From: Candidatus Bathyarchaeota archaeon
GTDB lineage: Archaea; Thermoproteota; Bathyarchaeia; TCS64
Length of the DNA: 5,081 nt
Reading direction: 5' to 3'
NCBI GenBank assembly: GCA_014729945.1
Contig: WJJC01000122.1
Span: forward strand, 1 to 5,081
Part shown: one piece after another, positions 1 to 4,972 of the stretch
How the letters are laid out: every line of letters starts with the position of its first letter
How positions within the stretch are numbered: the first letter of the stretch is position 1
Notes under the pieces: generated by a model
The model's input: the letters and a program-made list of their open reading frames with translations, nothing else
Told to the model about the DNA's origin: nothing
Databases searched by the model: none
Made by a program: the position numbers and the translations under genes

Positions 1-1
1 C

Positions 2-178
2 CTCTATGGACCTGAGATAAAGTTTTACGCGATGAGAATAGCTACTGATAAACATCTGGGGACAAAGATCCCGAACCTCTATGTGGCTGGTGATGGAGCA
101 GGGGTAAGCAGGGGAATAGTGGGTGCAGCGGCGACTGGACTAGTAGCCGCTAAGGGTATATCTAAACAACTTGGATAA
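2..178 (+). CDS. FAD-dependent dehydrogenase-like protein, C-terminal end (partial)
   Basis: This is the last 58 codons of a gene whose start lies left of the window; the frame is open from base 2 and stops with TAA at 176-178. The visible peptide contains PNLYVAGDGAGVSRGIVGAA, which combines the AGDGAG turn that contacts FAD in two-dinucleotide-binding-domain flavoproteins with a glycine/alanine-rich final helix. The preceding YGPEIKFYAMRI segment and overall pattern resemble the C-terminus of the uncharacterised FAD-dependent dehydrogenases of COG2509, from memory of that family. Substrate and partners cannot be read from this fragment. The next gene begins 35 nt downstream on the same strand, so co-transcription is possible, although a TATA-like element lies in the gap. 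The flavoprotein call is fairly safe; the exact family is less so. Confidence 0.75.
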   Translation, partial: LYGPEIKFYAMRIATDKHLGTKIPNLYVAGDGAGVSRGIVGAAATGLVAAKGISKQLG

Positions 179-179
179 G

Positions 180-186
180 CTTAAAC
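180..186 (+). promoter_or_regulatory. Possible TATA box of the phosphatidyltransferase gene
   Basis: The sequence CTTAAAC is centred about 31 nt upstream of the TTG start at 214. That is the spacing expected if transcription begins a few bases before the start codon. No Shine-Dalgarno-like purine run is visible before the TTG, which would suit a leaderless or nearly leaderless transcript. The box is weak, and read-through from the upstream flavoprotein gene is the alternative. Confidence 0.3.
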
Positions 187-213
187 CTGAATATACTACC
201 ATTTCCACCAGAA

Positions 214-810
214 TTGGTATCAAGTAAGCTGAAGAAACGTTTCGAGGATAGGGTACGGTTAGCGGTGGAACCCCTTGGTAGACTTGGGTTAACACCCAAT
301 ATGTTAACCATACTTGGAGCAGTAATAGCCACTATAGCTGCTTACACGTATACCCGAGTATCCGTTAACAAAGTATACTTCGTCTACTGTGGCTTGTTGA
401 TCCTATTTTCGGGATTCGTTGACGCAATAGATGGGGTGCTGGCTCGTAGCACTGGTAAAGTAACAAGTTTCGGGGGGTTCTTCGACAGTGTAGCGGATCG
501 CTACAGCGACGCCATCATATACACGGGTATCATAACCGCTGGTCTATGCAACTTGTTCATAGGTTTAATCACCTTATTCACCTCTCTAATGGTAAGCTAC
601 TCCAGAGCAAGAGCCGAAGCGGAGAACATAGCCATGTCCGGAATAGGGTTCGCGGAGAGAGCCGAGAGAATGATTTTACTCAGCTTCTCCACCTTCATCG
701 CTTTTTATTGGGCTCCAGCGTTAAACTACGGGGTAGCAATAGTAGCGATTTTGGCTTTGATAACCTTGGCTCAGAGAATACTATATTTTAAGAAAGAAAT
801 TGAGAAGTGA
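214..810 (+). CDS. CDP-alcohol phosphatidyltransferase, probable archaetidylinositol phosphate synthase
   Basis: This integral membrane enzyme (198 aa) is expected to transfer a phospho-alcohol head group onto a CDP-activated lipid, releasing CMP; for archaetidylinositol phosphate synthase the acceptor is inositol 1-phosphate and the lipid is CDP-archaeol. The family signature D-x2-D-G-x2-A-R-x8-G-x3-D-x3-D is complete: D70, D73, G74, A77, R78, G87, D91 and D95. These aspartates bind the two metal ions and the pyrophosphate. About six hydrophobic segments are visible, the first near residues 31-45 and the last near 172-188. SYSRARAEA (128-136) and AERAERM (147-153) resemble archaeal inositol-phosphate-using members, which is why I favour that substrate, but archaetidylglycerol or serine synthase cannot be excluded. 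The start is TTG; no ATG or GTG lies upstream in frame, and the next ATG (301) would remove the conserved RLGLTPN region. It converges on rps26e. Confidence 0.88.
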   Translation: MVSSKLKKRFEDRVRLAVEPLGRLGLTPNMLTILGAVIATIAAYTYTRVSVNKVYFVYCGLLILFSGFVDAIDGVLARSTGKVTSFGGFFDSVADRYSDAIIYTGIITAGLCNLFIGLITLFTSLMVSYSRARAEAENIAMSGIGFAERAERMILLSFSTFIAFYWAPALNYGVAIVAILALITLAQRILYFKKEIEK

Positions 811-814
811 AAAA
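787..814 (-). terminator. T-rich putative terminator of rps26e
   Basis: Read on the minus strand, the bases just past the rps26e stop are TTTT followed by a pyrimidine-rich stretch with TTTC and TTTCTT runs. Archaeal RNA polymerase commonly terminates at such U-tracts without a hairpin. The tract lies inside the 3' end of the opposing phosphatidyltransferase gene because the two stops are only 4 nt apart. The call rests on composition alone. Confidence 0.35.
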
Positions 815-1117
815 CTATCTTCTATTTGGTCTTCGTCGTCTAGGAACATATTTTCTATCTTTCTTGCTCCTAATTTTTACAACGCCACGGTGAACCGCAC
901 AGCTGATACAATAATACTTTGTAACCTTGTTACGGCCTAATCGTACTCCTTGTTCACGTAGCTCCTTGTATAACCTTGGTTCAACTAGACTCGTGTGTTT
1001 GGTTACTCGTTTCGCTTTATCTCGTGGGACCTGGGCGCCACATAAGCTGCATTGGACTGTACCAGAGCGCCCTTTCCCTCCTTTACTTCGTCCACCGCTG
1101 CTTCTCTTTTTGGTCAT
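815..1117 (-). CDS. rps26e: Small ribosomal subunit protein S26e (eS26)
   Basis: eS26 is a zinc-binding protein of the small subunit platform, next to the 3' end of 16S rRNA and the mRNA exit channel. The 100-residue product is very basic, with a Lys/Arg/Gly-rich N-terminus and an RRRR-containing C-terminus, as expected for an rRNA-binding protein. The zinc ligands are C23-x2-C26 and C70-x2-C73, the latter in the diagnostic YYCISCAVHRGVVKIRS context (68-84). The length fits archaeal and eukaryotic members. The start is ATG at 1115-1117, preceded by AGGAGG at 1126-1131 with 8 nt spacing, one of the clearest ribosome binding sites in the window. The gene is divergent from the ABCE1 gene, another ribosome-linked factor. 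Its stop lies 4 nt from the stop of the phosphatidyltransferase gene. Its presence argues against a euryarchaeal source. Confidence 0.95.
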   Translation of the reverse strand: MTKKRSSGGRSKGGKGRSGTVQCSLCGAQVPRDKAKRVTKHTSLVEPRLYKELREQGVRLGRNKVTKYYCISCAVHRGVVKIRSKKDRKYVPRRRRPNRR

Positions 1118-1125
1118 TTCCCAAG

Positions 1126-1131
1126 CCTCCT
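1126..1131 (-). promoter_or_regulatory. Shine-Dalgarno sequence of rps26e
   Basis: Minus-strand AGGAGG lies 8 nt before the ATG of rps26e. It is a full match to the anti-Shine-Dalgarno core and fixes the start codon. If the TATA-like element at 1153-1160 is the true promoter, transcription would start very close to this site, so the leader would hold little besides it. Confidence 0.7.
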
Positions 1132-1152
1132 GCCCCCATATCCTTGGGATCG

Positions 1153-1160
1153 ATATAAAT
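1153..1160 (-). promoter_or_regulatory. Probable TATA box of rps26e
   Basis: On the minus strand this reads ATTTATAT, close to the archaeal TATA consensus, with purine-containing sequence upstream that could act as a BRE. It is centred about 39 nt before the rps26e ATG, predicting initiation around 1128-1132. On the plus strand the same bases read ATATAAAT and could serve rli1 with a leader of about 50 nt. Assignment to rps26e rests on spacing only. Confidence 0.45.
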
Positions 1161-1187
1161 GCTTCCGATAAATTTCTTCATTATTCC

Positions 1188-1195
1188 TTATATAA
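1188..1195 (+). promoter_or_regulatory. Palindromic TATA element, probable promoter of rli1
   Basis: TTATATAA is a perfect palindrome, so TBP could bind in either orientation. It is centred about 40 nt before the rli1 ATG, predicting initiation near 1217 and a leader of about 15 nt containing the AGGTG ribosome binding site. In the other direction it would give rps26e a leader of about 49 nt. Flanking BRE sequence would set the direction; I cannot decide it by eye. Confidence 0.5.
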
Positions 1196-1219
1196 TCCGA
1201 CGCTGGATATGAAGCGAAT

Positions 1220-1224
1220 AGGTG
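1220..1224 (+). promoter_or_regulatory. Shine-Dalgarno-like sequence of rli1
   Basis: AGGTG ends 7 nt before the ATG at 1232. This spacing favours that ATG over the adjacent in-frame TTG at 1229, for which the spacing would be only 4 nt. Confidence 0.55.
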
Positions 1225-1231
1225 CCGTTTG

Positions 1232-3010
1232 ATGCGTATAGCCGTAGTTGACAAGGAAAGATGTAAACCCGATAAATGTACCCAAGAATGCATTAGATTC
1301 TGCCCCATGGTGAGAACCAGAAGAGAAGCCATTAGACTAGATGAGGACGGTAAAGCATATGTGTCAGAGTTTGTATGTAGCGGCTGCGGTATATGTGTCA
1401 AAAAGTGTCCATTTGATGCCCTGAGTATTGTTAACTTACCCGACGAATTAGAGTCAGATCATCTACACCGCTTCGGACCAAATAGTTTCACACTTTATAG
1501 AATACCCAGACCTCGACAGGGAAACGTAGTGGGGCTACTGGGGAGAAACGCTATCGGTAAATCTACCCTTTTAAAGATCCTTGCAGGTGAGTTGGTTCCT
1601 AACTTCGGTGAATTCGATGAACCTCCCACTAAGGAAGAGATTATTGAGCACTATGAGGGAACACCTATGCATGACTATTTTGAGGGAGTTTACGGTGGAG
1701 ACTTTAATGCTATCCATAAGCCCCAGTACGTGGATAAGATACCTCAAGTTGTAAAAGGGAAGACTGGTGAATTACTGGAGAAGCTAGATGAACGGGGTAT
1801 GCTTGATGAGATCGTTGAGGATCTTGAGTTGGGGCATCTACTGGAAAGGGATTTAGCGGTATTGAGCGGTGGGGAATTACAGCGTGTAGCCATCGCTACA
1901 GCTATCATTAGGGATGCACCAGTGTATCTCTTTGACGAGCCTAGCAGCTTCCTCGACGTGTATCAACGTACCCGTGCAGCCCGCATCATACGAGGATTAG
2001 CGGATGATGAGCGTATGGTGATCGCGGCTGAGCACGACCTAGCTGTACTGGACTATATGAGTGACGAGATATTCATCCTGTATGGTGACCCTGATGTTTA
2101 TGGTATTGTCTCCAATATTCATAGCACACGTGAGGGAATAAACCTCTACATCAAAGGCTATCTCCCCGACGAGAACATACGTTTCAGACAGAATCCGATA
2201 GAGTTTCACGAAAAACCTCCGCAGGACGCCCAACGGACTACATATCATCTCCTTGAATGGACTGAGATGGTGAAGGATTACGGTGGTTTCAGATTGGAAG
2301 TGGATGCTGGAGGTATAGGTGTGGGTGAGGTGGTTGGTATCTTGGGTATGAATGGTATCGGTAAGACTACCTTCATCCGTTTACTGGCTGGTGTCGAAGA
2401 ACCAACAGAGGGGCAGGTAACTAACCCCGAGGTTAAGGTAAGCTACAAACCACAGTATATTACAGGGGATATTGAAGGCACGGCCGAACAGGTACTTCGT
2501 AAAGCCGCTGGAAGCAAATATGCTACTAACTGGTATAAGGCTGAGATTATCAGCCCTTTGCATCTCAAGAAACAGCTGGATAAAGAGGTAGGTATACTAA
2601 GCGGCGGTGAGTTACAGCGCGTAGCCATCGCAGAGTGTCTGAGCCGTAACGCAGATATTTATCTACTGGACGAGCCCAGTGCTTATCTGGACGTAGAGGA
2701 GCGGCTAGCCGTAGCTCGTGCCATCAGGCGCATCACCAAGATGCAGGGAGTTACAGCTTTCGTGGTTGAGCATGATATTGTGACTCAGGACTTTATCGCG
2801 GATAAGATCATGGTGTTTGACGGTGAAGCGGGTAAATATGGTCATGCGGGTAATCCTCAGAGTCTAGAGGATGGGATGAATACATTCCTTGAGCAGATGG
2901 ATGTTACCTTCAGGCGTGATGGTGATACCAAGCGTCCAAGAGTAAACAAACCTGATAGCAGACTAGATCGTGAGCAAAAGAATTCAGGACGGTACTATTA
3001 TAGCGCCTAG
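1232..3010 (+). CDS. rli1: ABCE1/Rli1, ribosome-recycling twin ABC ATPase with two [4Fe-4S] clusters
   Basis: This soluble ATPase (592 aa) splits ribosomes after termination, together with aRF1 or Pelota, and stays on the small subunit to prevent rejoining. The N-terminal ferredoxin-like domain has all eight cluster cysteines: C11, C16, C20, C24 and C49, C52, C55, C59. NBD1 has Walker A GRNAIGKST (104-112), the ABCE1 helix-loop-helix insert near 135-155, signature LSGGELQR (211-218), Walker B with catalytic E236, D-loop SSFLD and H-loop H268. NBD2 has Walker A GMNGIGKTT (372-380), signature LSGGELQR (456-463), Walker B with E481, and H514. Hinge regions GDPDVYG (285-291) and GEAGKYG (531-537) and the terminal YYYSA are typical. 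No transmembrane segments are present and the length is normal. I chose ATG 1232 over TTG 1229 because the family begins MRIAV and AGGTG is well spaced. Alanine at 107 replaces the commoner Walker A glycine. The stop overlaps that of the opposing VIT1-like gene. Confidence 0.97.
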   Translation: MRIAVVDKERCKPDKCTQECIRFCPMVRTRREAIRLDEDGKAYVSEFVCSGCGICVKKCPFDALSIVNLPDELESDHLHRFGPNSFTLYRIPRPRQGNVVGLLGRNAIGKSTLLKILAGELVPNFGEFDEPPTKEEIIEHYEGTPMHDYFEGVYGGDFNAIHKPQYVDKIPQVVKGKTGELLEKLDERGMLDEIVEDLELGHLLERDLAVLSGGELQRVAIATAIIRDAPVYLFDEPSSFLDVYQRTRAARIIRGLADDERMVIAAEHDLAVLDYMSDEIFILYGDPDVYGIVSNIHSTREGINLYIKGYLPDENIRFRQNPIEFHEKPPQDAQRTTYHLLEWTEMVKDYGGFRLEVDAGGIGVGEVVGILGMNGIGKTTFIRLLAGVEEPTEGQVTNPEVKVSYKPQYITGDIEGTAEQVLRKAAGSKYATNWYKAEIISPLHLKKQLDKEVGILSGGELQRVAIAECLSRNADIYLLDEPSAYLDVEERLAVARAIRRITKMQGVTAFVVEHDIVTQDFIADKIMVFDGEAGKYGHAGNPQSLEDGMNTFLEQMDVTFRRDGDTKRPRVNKPDSRLDREQKNSGRYYYSA

Positions 3011-3657
3011 TGTCCTCCGAGTAAGAGGGCTATTATAGCTACAGCGATACCTGAGATAACCATCTTTATTCCACTTATTATGAAGTTTTCCCCGCTTATT
3101 CTTCCTAGGTATACCCCTAGCGCGAACAGAGTTATCATACTGGCTGCGATTGATAATATGTAGGCGATATCTATTCCTATTATTATTGGGACTAATAGAA
3201 ATGGTATTACTGATGGTATTGATGCTAGGAATGGCGCTGACCCGTCCACTACGGCGGCGAATACGGATACGACTTTCCCAGCCCTACCATATACTGTATT
3301 ATCAAGGTTGATTAACATAGCATCTTCCAACTCGTTTAAGCTGTGGTTTCTTTCGGCACTCTCAGTCATGTAAGTACCGCTGAACCCTGATACCATCATG
3401 GCTACTCCACTTGTGATTATAACACCGATTATGCTTCTGGGATCGCTAATATTCGCCAGTAAAGCGCCCATGACTACTCCTAGGCTGGTCATGGATCCGT
3501 CGAAGGCGTTCATAGCGAAGTATCTTCTTATTATTTTCTGGGCGCCTGTTACTGCAAGGTATTGACTCAGTTGTAAAACTTTTTCTCTTATTCCTTGAGT
3601 AAAACCGTTTTCGTTTTGTTCTTCTTCAGCGGACTCATCCACTAGGTTTCTCTCCAT
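3007..3657 (-). CDS. VIT1/CCC1-family membrane protein, probable metal (Fe2+/Mn2+) transporter
   Basis: The 216-residue product is a polytopic membrane protein of the VIT1/CCC1 (DUF125) superfamily, whose characterised members move Fe2+ or Mn2+, often in exchange for protons. Five helices are likely, near residues 54-70, 75-95, 126-158, 160-185 and 192-213. Family landmarks are FDGSMTSLGVVMGA (52-65) in the first helix, with D53 at the conserved aspartate, and SGTYMTESAER (93-103) after the second. The loop between helices 2 and 3 is only about 25 residues, so the long glutamate-rich metal-binding domain of plant and apicomplexan VIT1 is absent, as in short archaeal members. A soluble N-terminus of about 45 residues carries an acidic patch (D7-E13). 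The ATG at 3655-3657 has GGAG 6 nt upstream on the coding strand. The gene is convergent with rli1, sharing stop-codon bases, and divergent from the 140-residue protein gene. Substrate is inferred from the family. Confidence 0.85.
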   Translation of the reverse strand: MERNLVDESAEEEQNENGFTQGIREKVLQLSQYLAVTGAQKIIRRYFAMNAFDGSMTSLGVVMGALLANISDPRSIIGVIITSGVAMMVSGFSGTYMTESAERNHSLNELEDAMLINLDNTVYGRAGKVVSVFAAVVDGSAPFLASIPSVIPFLLVPIIIGIDIAYILSIAASMITLFALGVYLGRISGENFIISGIKMVISGIAVAIIALLLGGH

Positions 3658-3663
3658 TGTGGA

Positions 3664-3667
3664 CTCC
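3664..3667 (-). promoter_or_regulatory. Shine-Dalgarno sequence of the VIT1-like gene
   Basis: Minus-strand GGAG (within CGGAG) is 6 nt before the ATG at 3657 and supports that start. Confidence 0.55.
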
Positions 3668-3736
3668 GAGCCAGTTTATTAAACTTAAAGGGCTCTTCAT
3701 CTACTTTATTGCACTCATCAGGCAGAACCCTCCAGA

Positions 3737-3747
3737 TAATATAAAAG
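3737..3747. promoter_or_regulatory. TATA-like element in the divergent 3658-3799 region
   Basis: The plus strand reads AATATAAAAG within this stretch, a good archaeal TATA match about 57 nt before the ATG at 3800, which would give a leader of about 30 nt. Read on the minus strand it gives CTTTTATATT and would place a start for the VIT1-like gene near 3716, with a leader of nearly 60 nt. Weaker candidates are CTTATACAAG at 3770-3779 for the plus gene (leaderless) and TTTAATAAAC or TTTAAG near 3675-3689 for the minus gene. Nothing else is recognisable in this 142-bp gap. Confidence 0.4.
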
Positions 3748-3799
3748 TTATGTAGTTTGCCCATAGACTCTTATACAAGAATATTGGTGTTTGGAGCTA

Positions 3800-4222
3800 A
3801 TGGTGTTCAACGTCGTACGTGTGGTTCGGGTTGAGCCCGGGGCGATGCTCGATGATTCTGTTTTTGATCAATGGCTCTACATAGAGTTTGGGGGTTCTAC
3901 TATACCTGTCTTTGACCATGAAATGATTGCACCTGATTATGCTTCTGGGGAGTTGCATGAAGTGCGTCTTGGTTTGATGGCTACCAGCGTTCAGTATACA
4001 AATAGTAGTGCTTCTGGTTTGGCCGGGAACCGGTATTATGGTAGGGTGGTCTCTGTGCGGGAGTTGGACGGGTTTTTTAGTTATTTACTGGATATAAACG
4101 GGTTGAAGGTTCATCTCTCTGACGATACACAGTACTCTCTTGGGGATTATCTTGTGGTTCAAGGGCGACTTGATTTAGAGGATATTAAGTTACCTAACAC
4201 TGCTTTATGGAATGAAGTCTAG
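3800..4222 (+). CDS. Unrecognised acidic beta-rich protein, 140 aa
   Basis: I do not recognise this protein. It is soluble-looking, with no signal peptide, transmembrane helix, cysteine or obvious catalytic motif. It is acidic, with about 20 Asp/Glu against 9 Lys/Arg. Alternating hydrophobic runs suggest mostly beta strands in two blocks, roughly residues 2-65 and 79-126, joined by a Ser/Asn/Gly-rich linker (64-77). Each block has an aromatic strand, a glycine turn, a second strand and an Asp-containing turn: WLYIEFGGSTIPVF (25-38) and FSYLLDINGLKVHL (93-106). The second block, ending YLVVQGRLDL, resembles a small OB-like barrel, but this is inference. The start is uncertain: ATG 3800 has GGAG only 3 nt upstream, GTG 3803 would have 6 nt, and TTG 3791 would add three residues. 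The coding strand is rich in T-ending and TTG codons compared with the neighbours. It is divergent from the VIT1-like gene and followed by T-tracts. Confidence 0.75.
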   Translation: MVFNVVRVVRVEPGAMLDDSVFDQWLYIEFGGSTIPVFDHEMIAPDYASGELHEVRLGLMATSVQYTNSSASGLAGNRYYGRVVSVRELDGFFSYLLDINGLKVHLSDDTQYSLGDYLVVQGRLDLEDIKLPNTALWNEV

Positions 4223-4240
4223 TTTATTTATACTCTGTAG

Positions 4241-4257
4241 GTTTTTGATTTTTCCTT
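4241..4257 (+). terminator. T-tract terminator after the 140-aa protein gene
   Basis: Two T5 runs (4242-4246 and 4249-4253) followed by CCTTT begin about 20 nt after the TAG. Archaeal transcription typically ends at such tracts, and no hairpin is needed. This is the clearest terminator candidate in the window. Confidence 0.5.
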
Positions 4258-4317
4258 TAACAAATATTATTCTATGTTTGTGTTAATTCGAGACTATTTC
4301 TACAATTTTCCTAGTTA

Positions 4318-4332
4318 TTTTCTAGTAGAAAA
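4318..4332. repeat. Perfect palindrome, possible operator upstream of tag
   Basis: TTTTCTA-G-TAGAAAA has two perfect 7-bp arms around a single central base. The size and symmetry suit a dimeric helix-turn-helix regulator. It ends 58 nt before the tag ATG, upstream of the candidate TATA element. That position would fit an activator or an upstream-bound repressor better than a TATA-blocking repressor. In DNA this AT-rich, such a palindrome can also arise by chance. Confidence 0.35.
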
Positions 4333-4390
4333 GTAGAGGAACTGATTAACTGTCGATGATTTTATCAATCTGAATTATTTGTTTGAGTCC

Positions 4391-4972
4391 ATGGATAAAA
4401 GCACCAGATGTTTCGGTAACAATGACCCATTAATGGCAGAGTATCACGACGATGAGTGGGGGGTACCGCTACATGATGACCGTGAATTATTTAGCTTAAT
4501 CATACTGGAGGGAGCTCAGGCAGGTCTCAGCTGGAGAACGATCCTACACAGAAGAGACGACTACAGAGAAGCATTCGCCGACTTCAACCCGGAGATAGTT
4601 GCAACCTACACGGATGAAAAACTGGAAAAACTAAAGTTGAATAGTGGAATAATACGGAATAAGTTGAAAATAGCCTCAGCTGTGAAGAACGCAAAAGCCT
4701 TTCTCGCAATTCAACATGAGTTCGGTAGCTTCGATAAGTATCTCTGGGCATATGTCGACTATAAGCCCGTTATGAACTCTTACTCTACTTGGAAAGATGT
4801 TCCTGCGGAGACAGCTCTCAGCACGGAAATCAGTGAAGATTTGAAGAACCGTGGCTTCAGCTTTATAGGTCCTACAATCATGTACGCTTATATGCAGAGC
4901 GTGGGGATGGTAAACGATCACTTGACCAGTTGTTACAGATACAATCAGATACTGGATGAGTATGAAAGATGA
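4391..4972 (+). CDS. tag: DNA-3-methyladenine glycosylase I (Tag)
   Basis: Tag excises 3-methyladenine from alkylated DNA, leaving an abasic site for base-excision repair. The 193-residue product closely follows the bacterial Tag pattern (E. coli Tag is 187 aa). The zinc ligands map to C7, H19, H177 and C181, in RCFG, YHDDEWG and VNDHLTSC contexts. The base-pocket segment LEGAQAGLSW (39-48) is intact, with E40 and W48 at the positions known to line the 3-methyladenine pocket. The helix-hairpin-helix-like region LKLNSGIIRNKLKI (81-94) and GFSFIGPTIMYAYMQSVG (155-172) also match. ATG 4391 places C7 close to the family's N-terminal cysteine; TTG 4379 would add four residues without a better ribosome site, and only a weak GAG precedes either start. 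The stop overlaps the start of the amidohydrolase by ATGA, so the two are probably co-transcribed. Tag is mainly bacterial, so ancient acquisition is plausible. Confidence 0.95.
   Translation: MDKSTRCFGNNDPLMAEYHDDEWGVPLHDDRELFSLIILEGAQAGLSWRTILHRRDDYREAFADFNPEIVATYTDEKLEKLKLNSGIIRNKLKIASAVKNAKAFLAIQHEFGSFDKYLWAYVDYKPVMNSYSTWKDVPAETALSTEISEDLKNRGFSFIGPTIMYAYMQSVGMVNDHLTSCYRYNQILDEYER

Larger units (their letters stand above)
4223..4390. other. AT-rich intergenic region upstream of tag
   Basis: This 168-bp gap is about 25% G+C by hand count, clearly lower than the surrounding genes. It contains the terminator T-tracts, a 15-bp palindrome and a TTTATC element (4361-4366) about 28 nt before the tag ATG that could be a TATA box for a leaderless transcript. 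A 20-codon ATG reading frame at 4274-4336 looks like chance. No tRNA or other recognisable structured RNA is seen. Confidence 0.6.

Noticed and set aside
1229..1231. In-frame TTG directly before the rli1 ATG as the start codon
   Set aside because: It would add only one residue, gives a poorer distance to AGGTG, and the family's N-terminus begins at the ATG (MRIAVVD).
927..1401. Overlapping open frames on both strands around rps26e and the start of rli1
   Set aside because: They are out of frame with two well-identified conserved genes, lack family motifs and read as low-complexity translations of the opposite strand.
2039..2628. Minus-strand open frames within rli1
   Set aside because: They are antisense to intact ABC motifs, with no conserved domain or plausible start signal.
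3674..3684. Small palindrome GTTTA-T-TAAAC upstream of the VIT1-like gene as an operator
   Set aside because: Five-base arms in AT-rich DNA are expected by chance, and the site overlaps weak TATA-like sequence; not enough to call.
4274..4336. A 20-residue ATG reading frame upstream of tag
   Set aside because: It lies in AT-rich spacer, has no ribosome binding site, encodes no recognisable motif and runs across the palindrome; chance is more likely.
4354..4373. Box C/D sRNA-like signals (GATGAT followed by CTGA)
   Set aside because: The C-like box deviates from RTGATGA and the two boxes are only about 10 nt apart, too close for a guide RNA with C'/D' boxes.
4676..4921. Minus-strand open frame inside tag
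   Set aside because: It is antisense to the conserved C-terminal half of Tag, including the zinc-binding His and Cys; no independent coding evidence.
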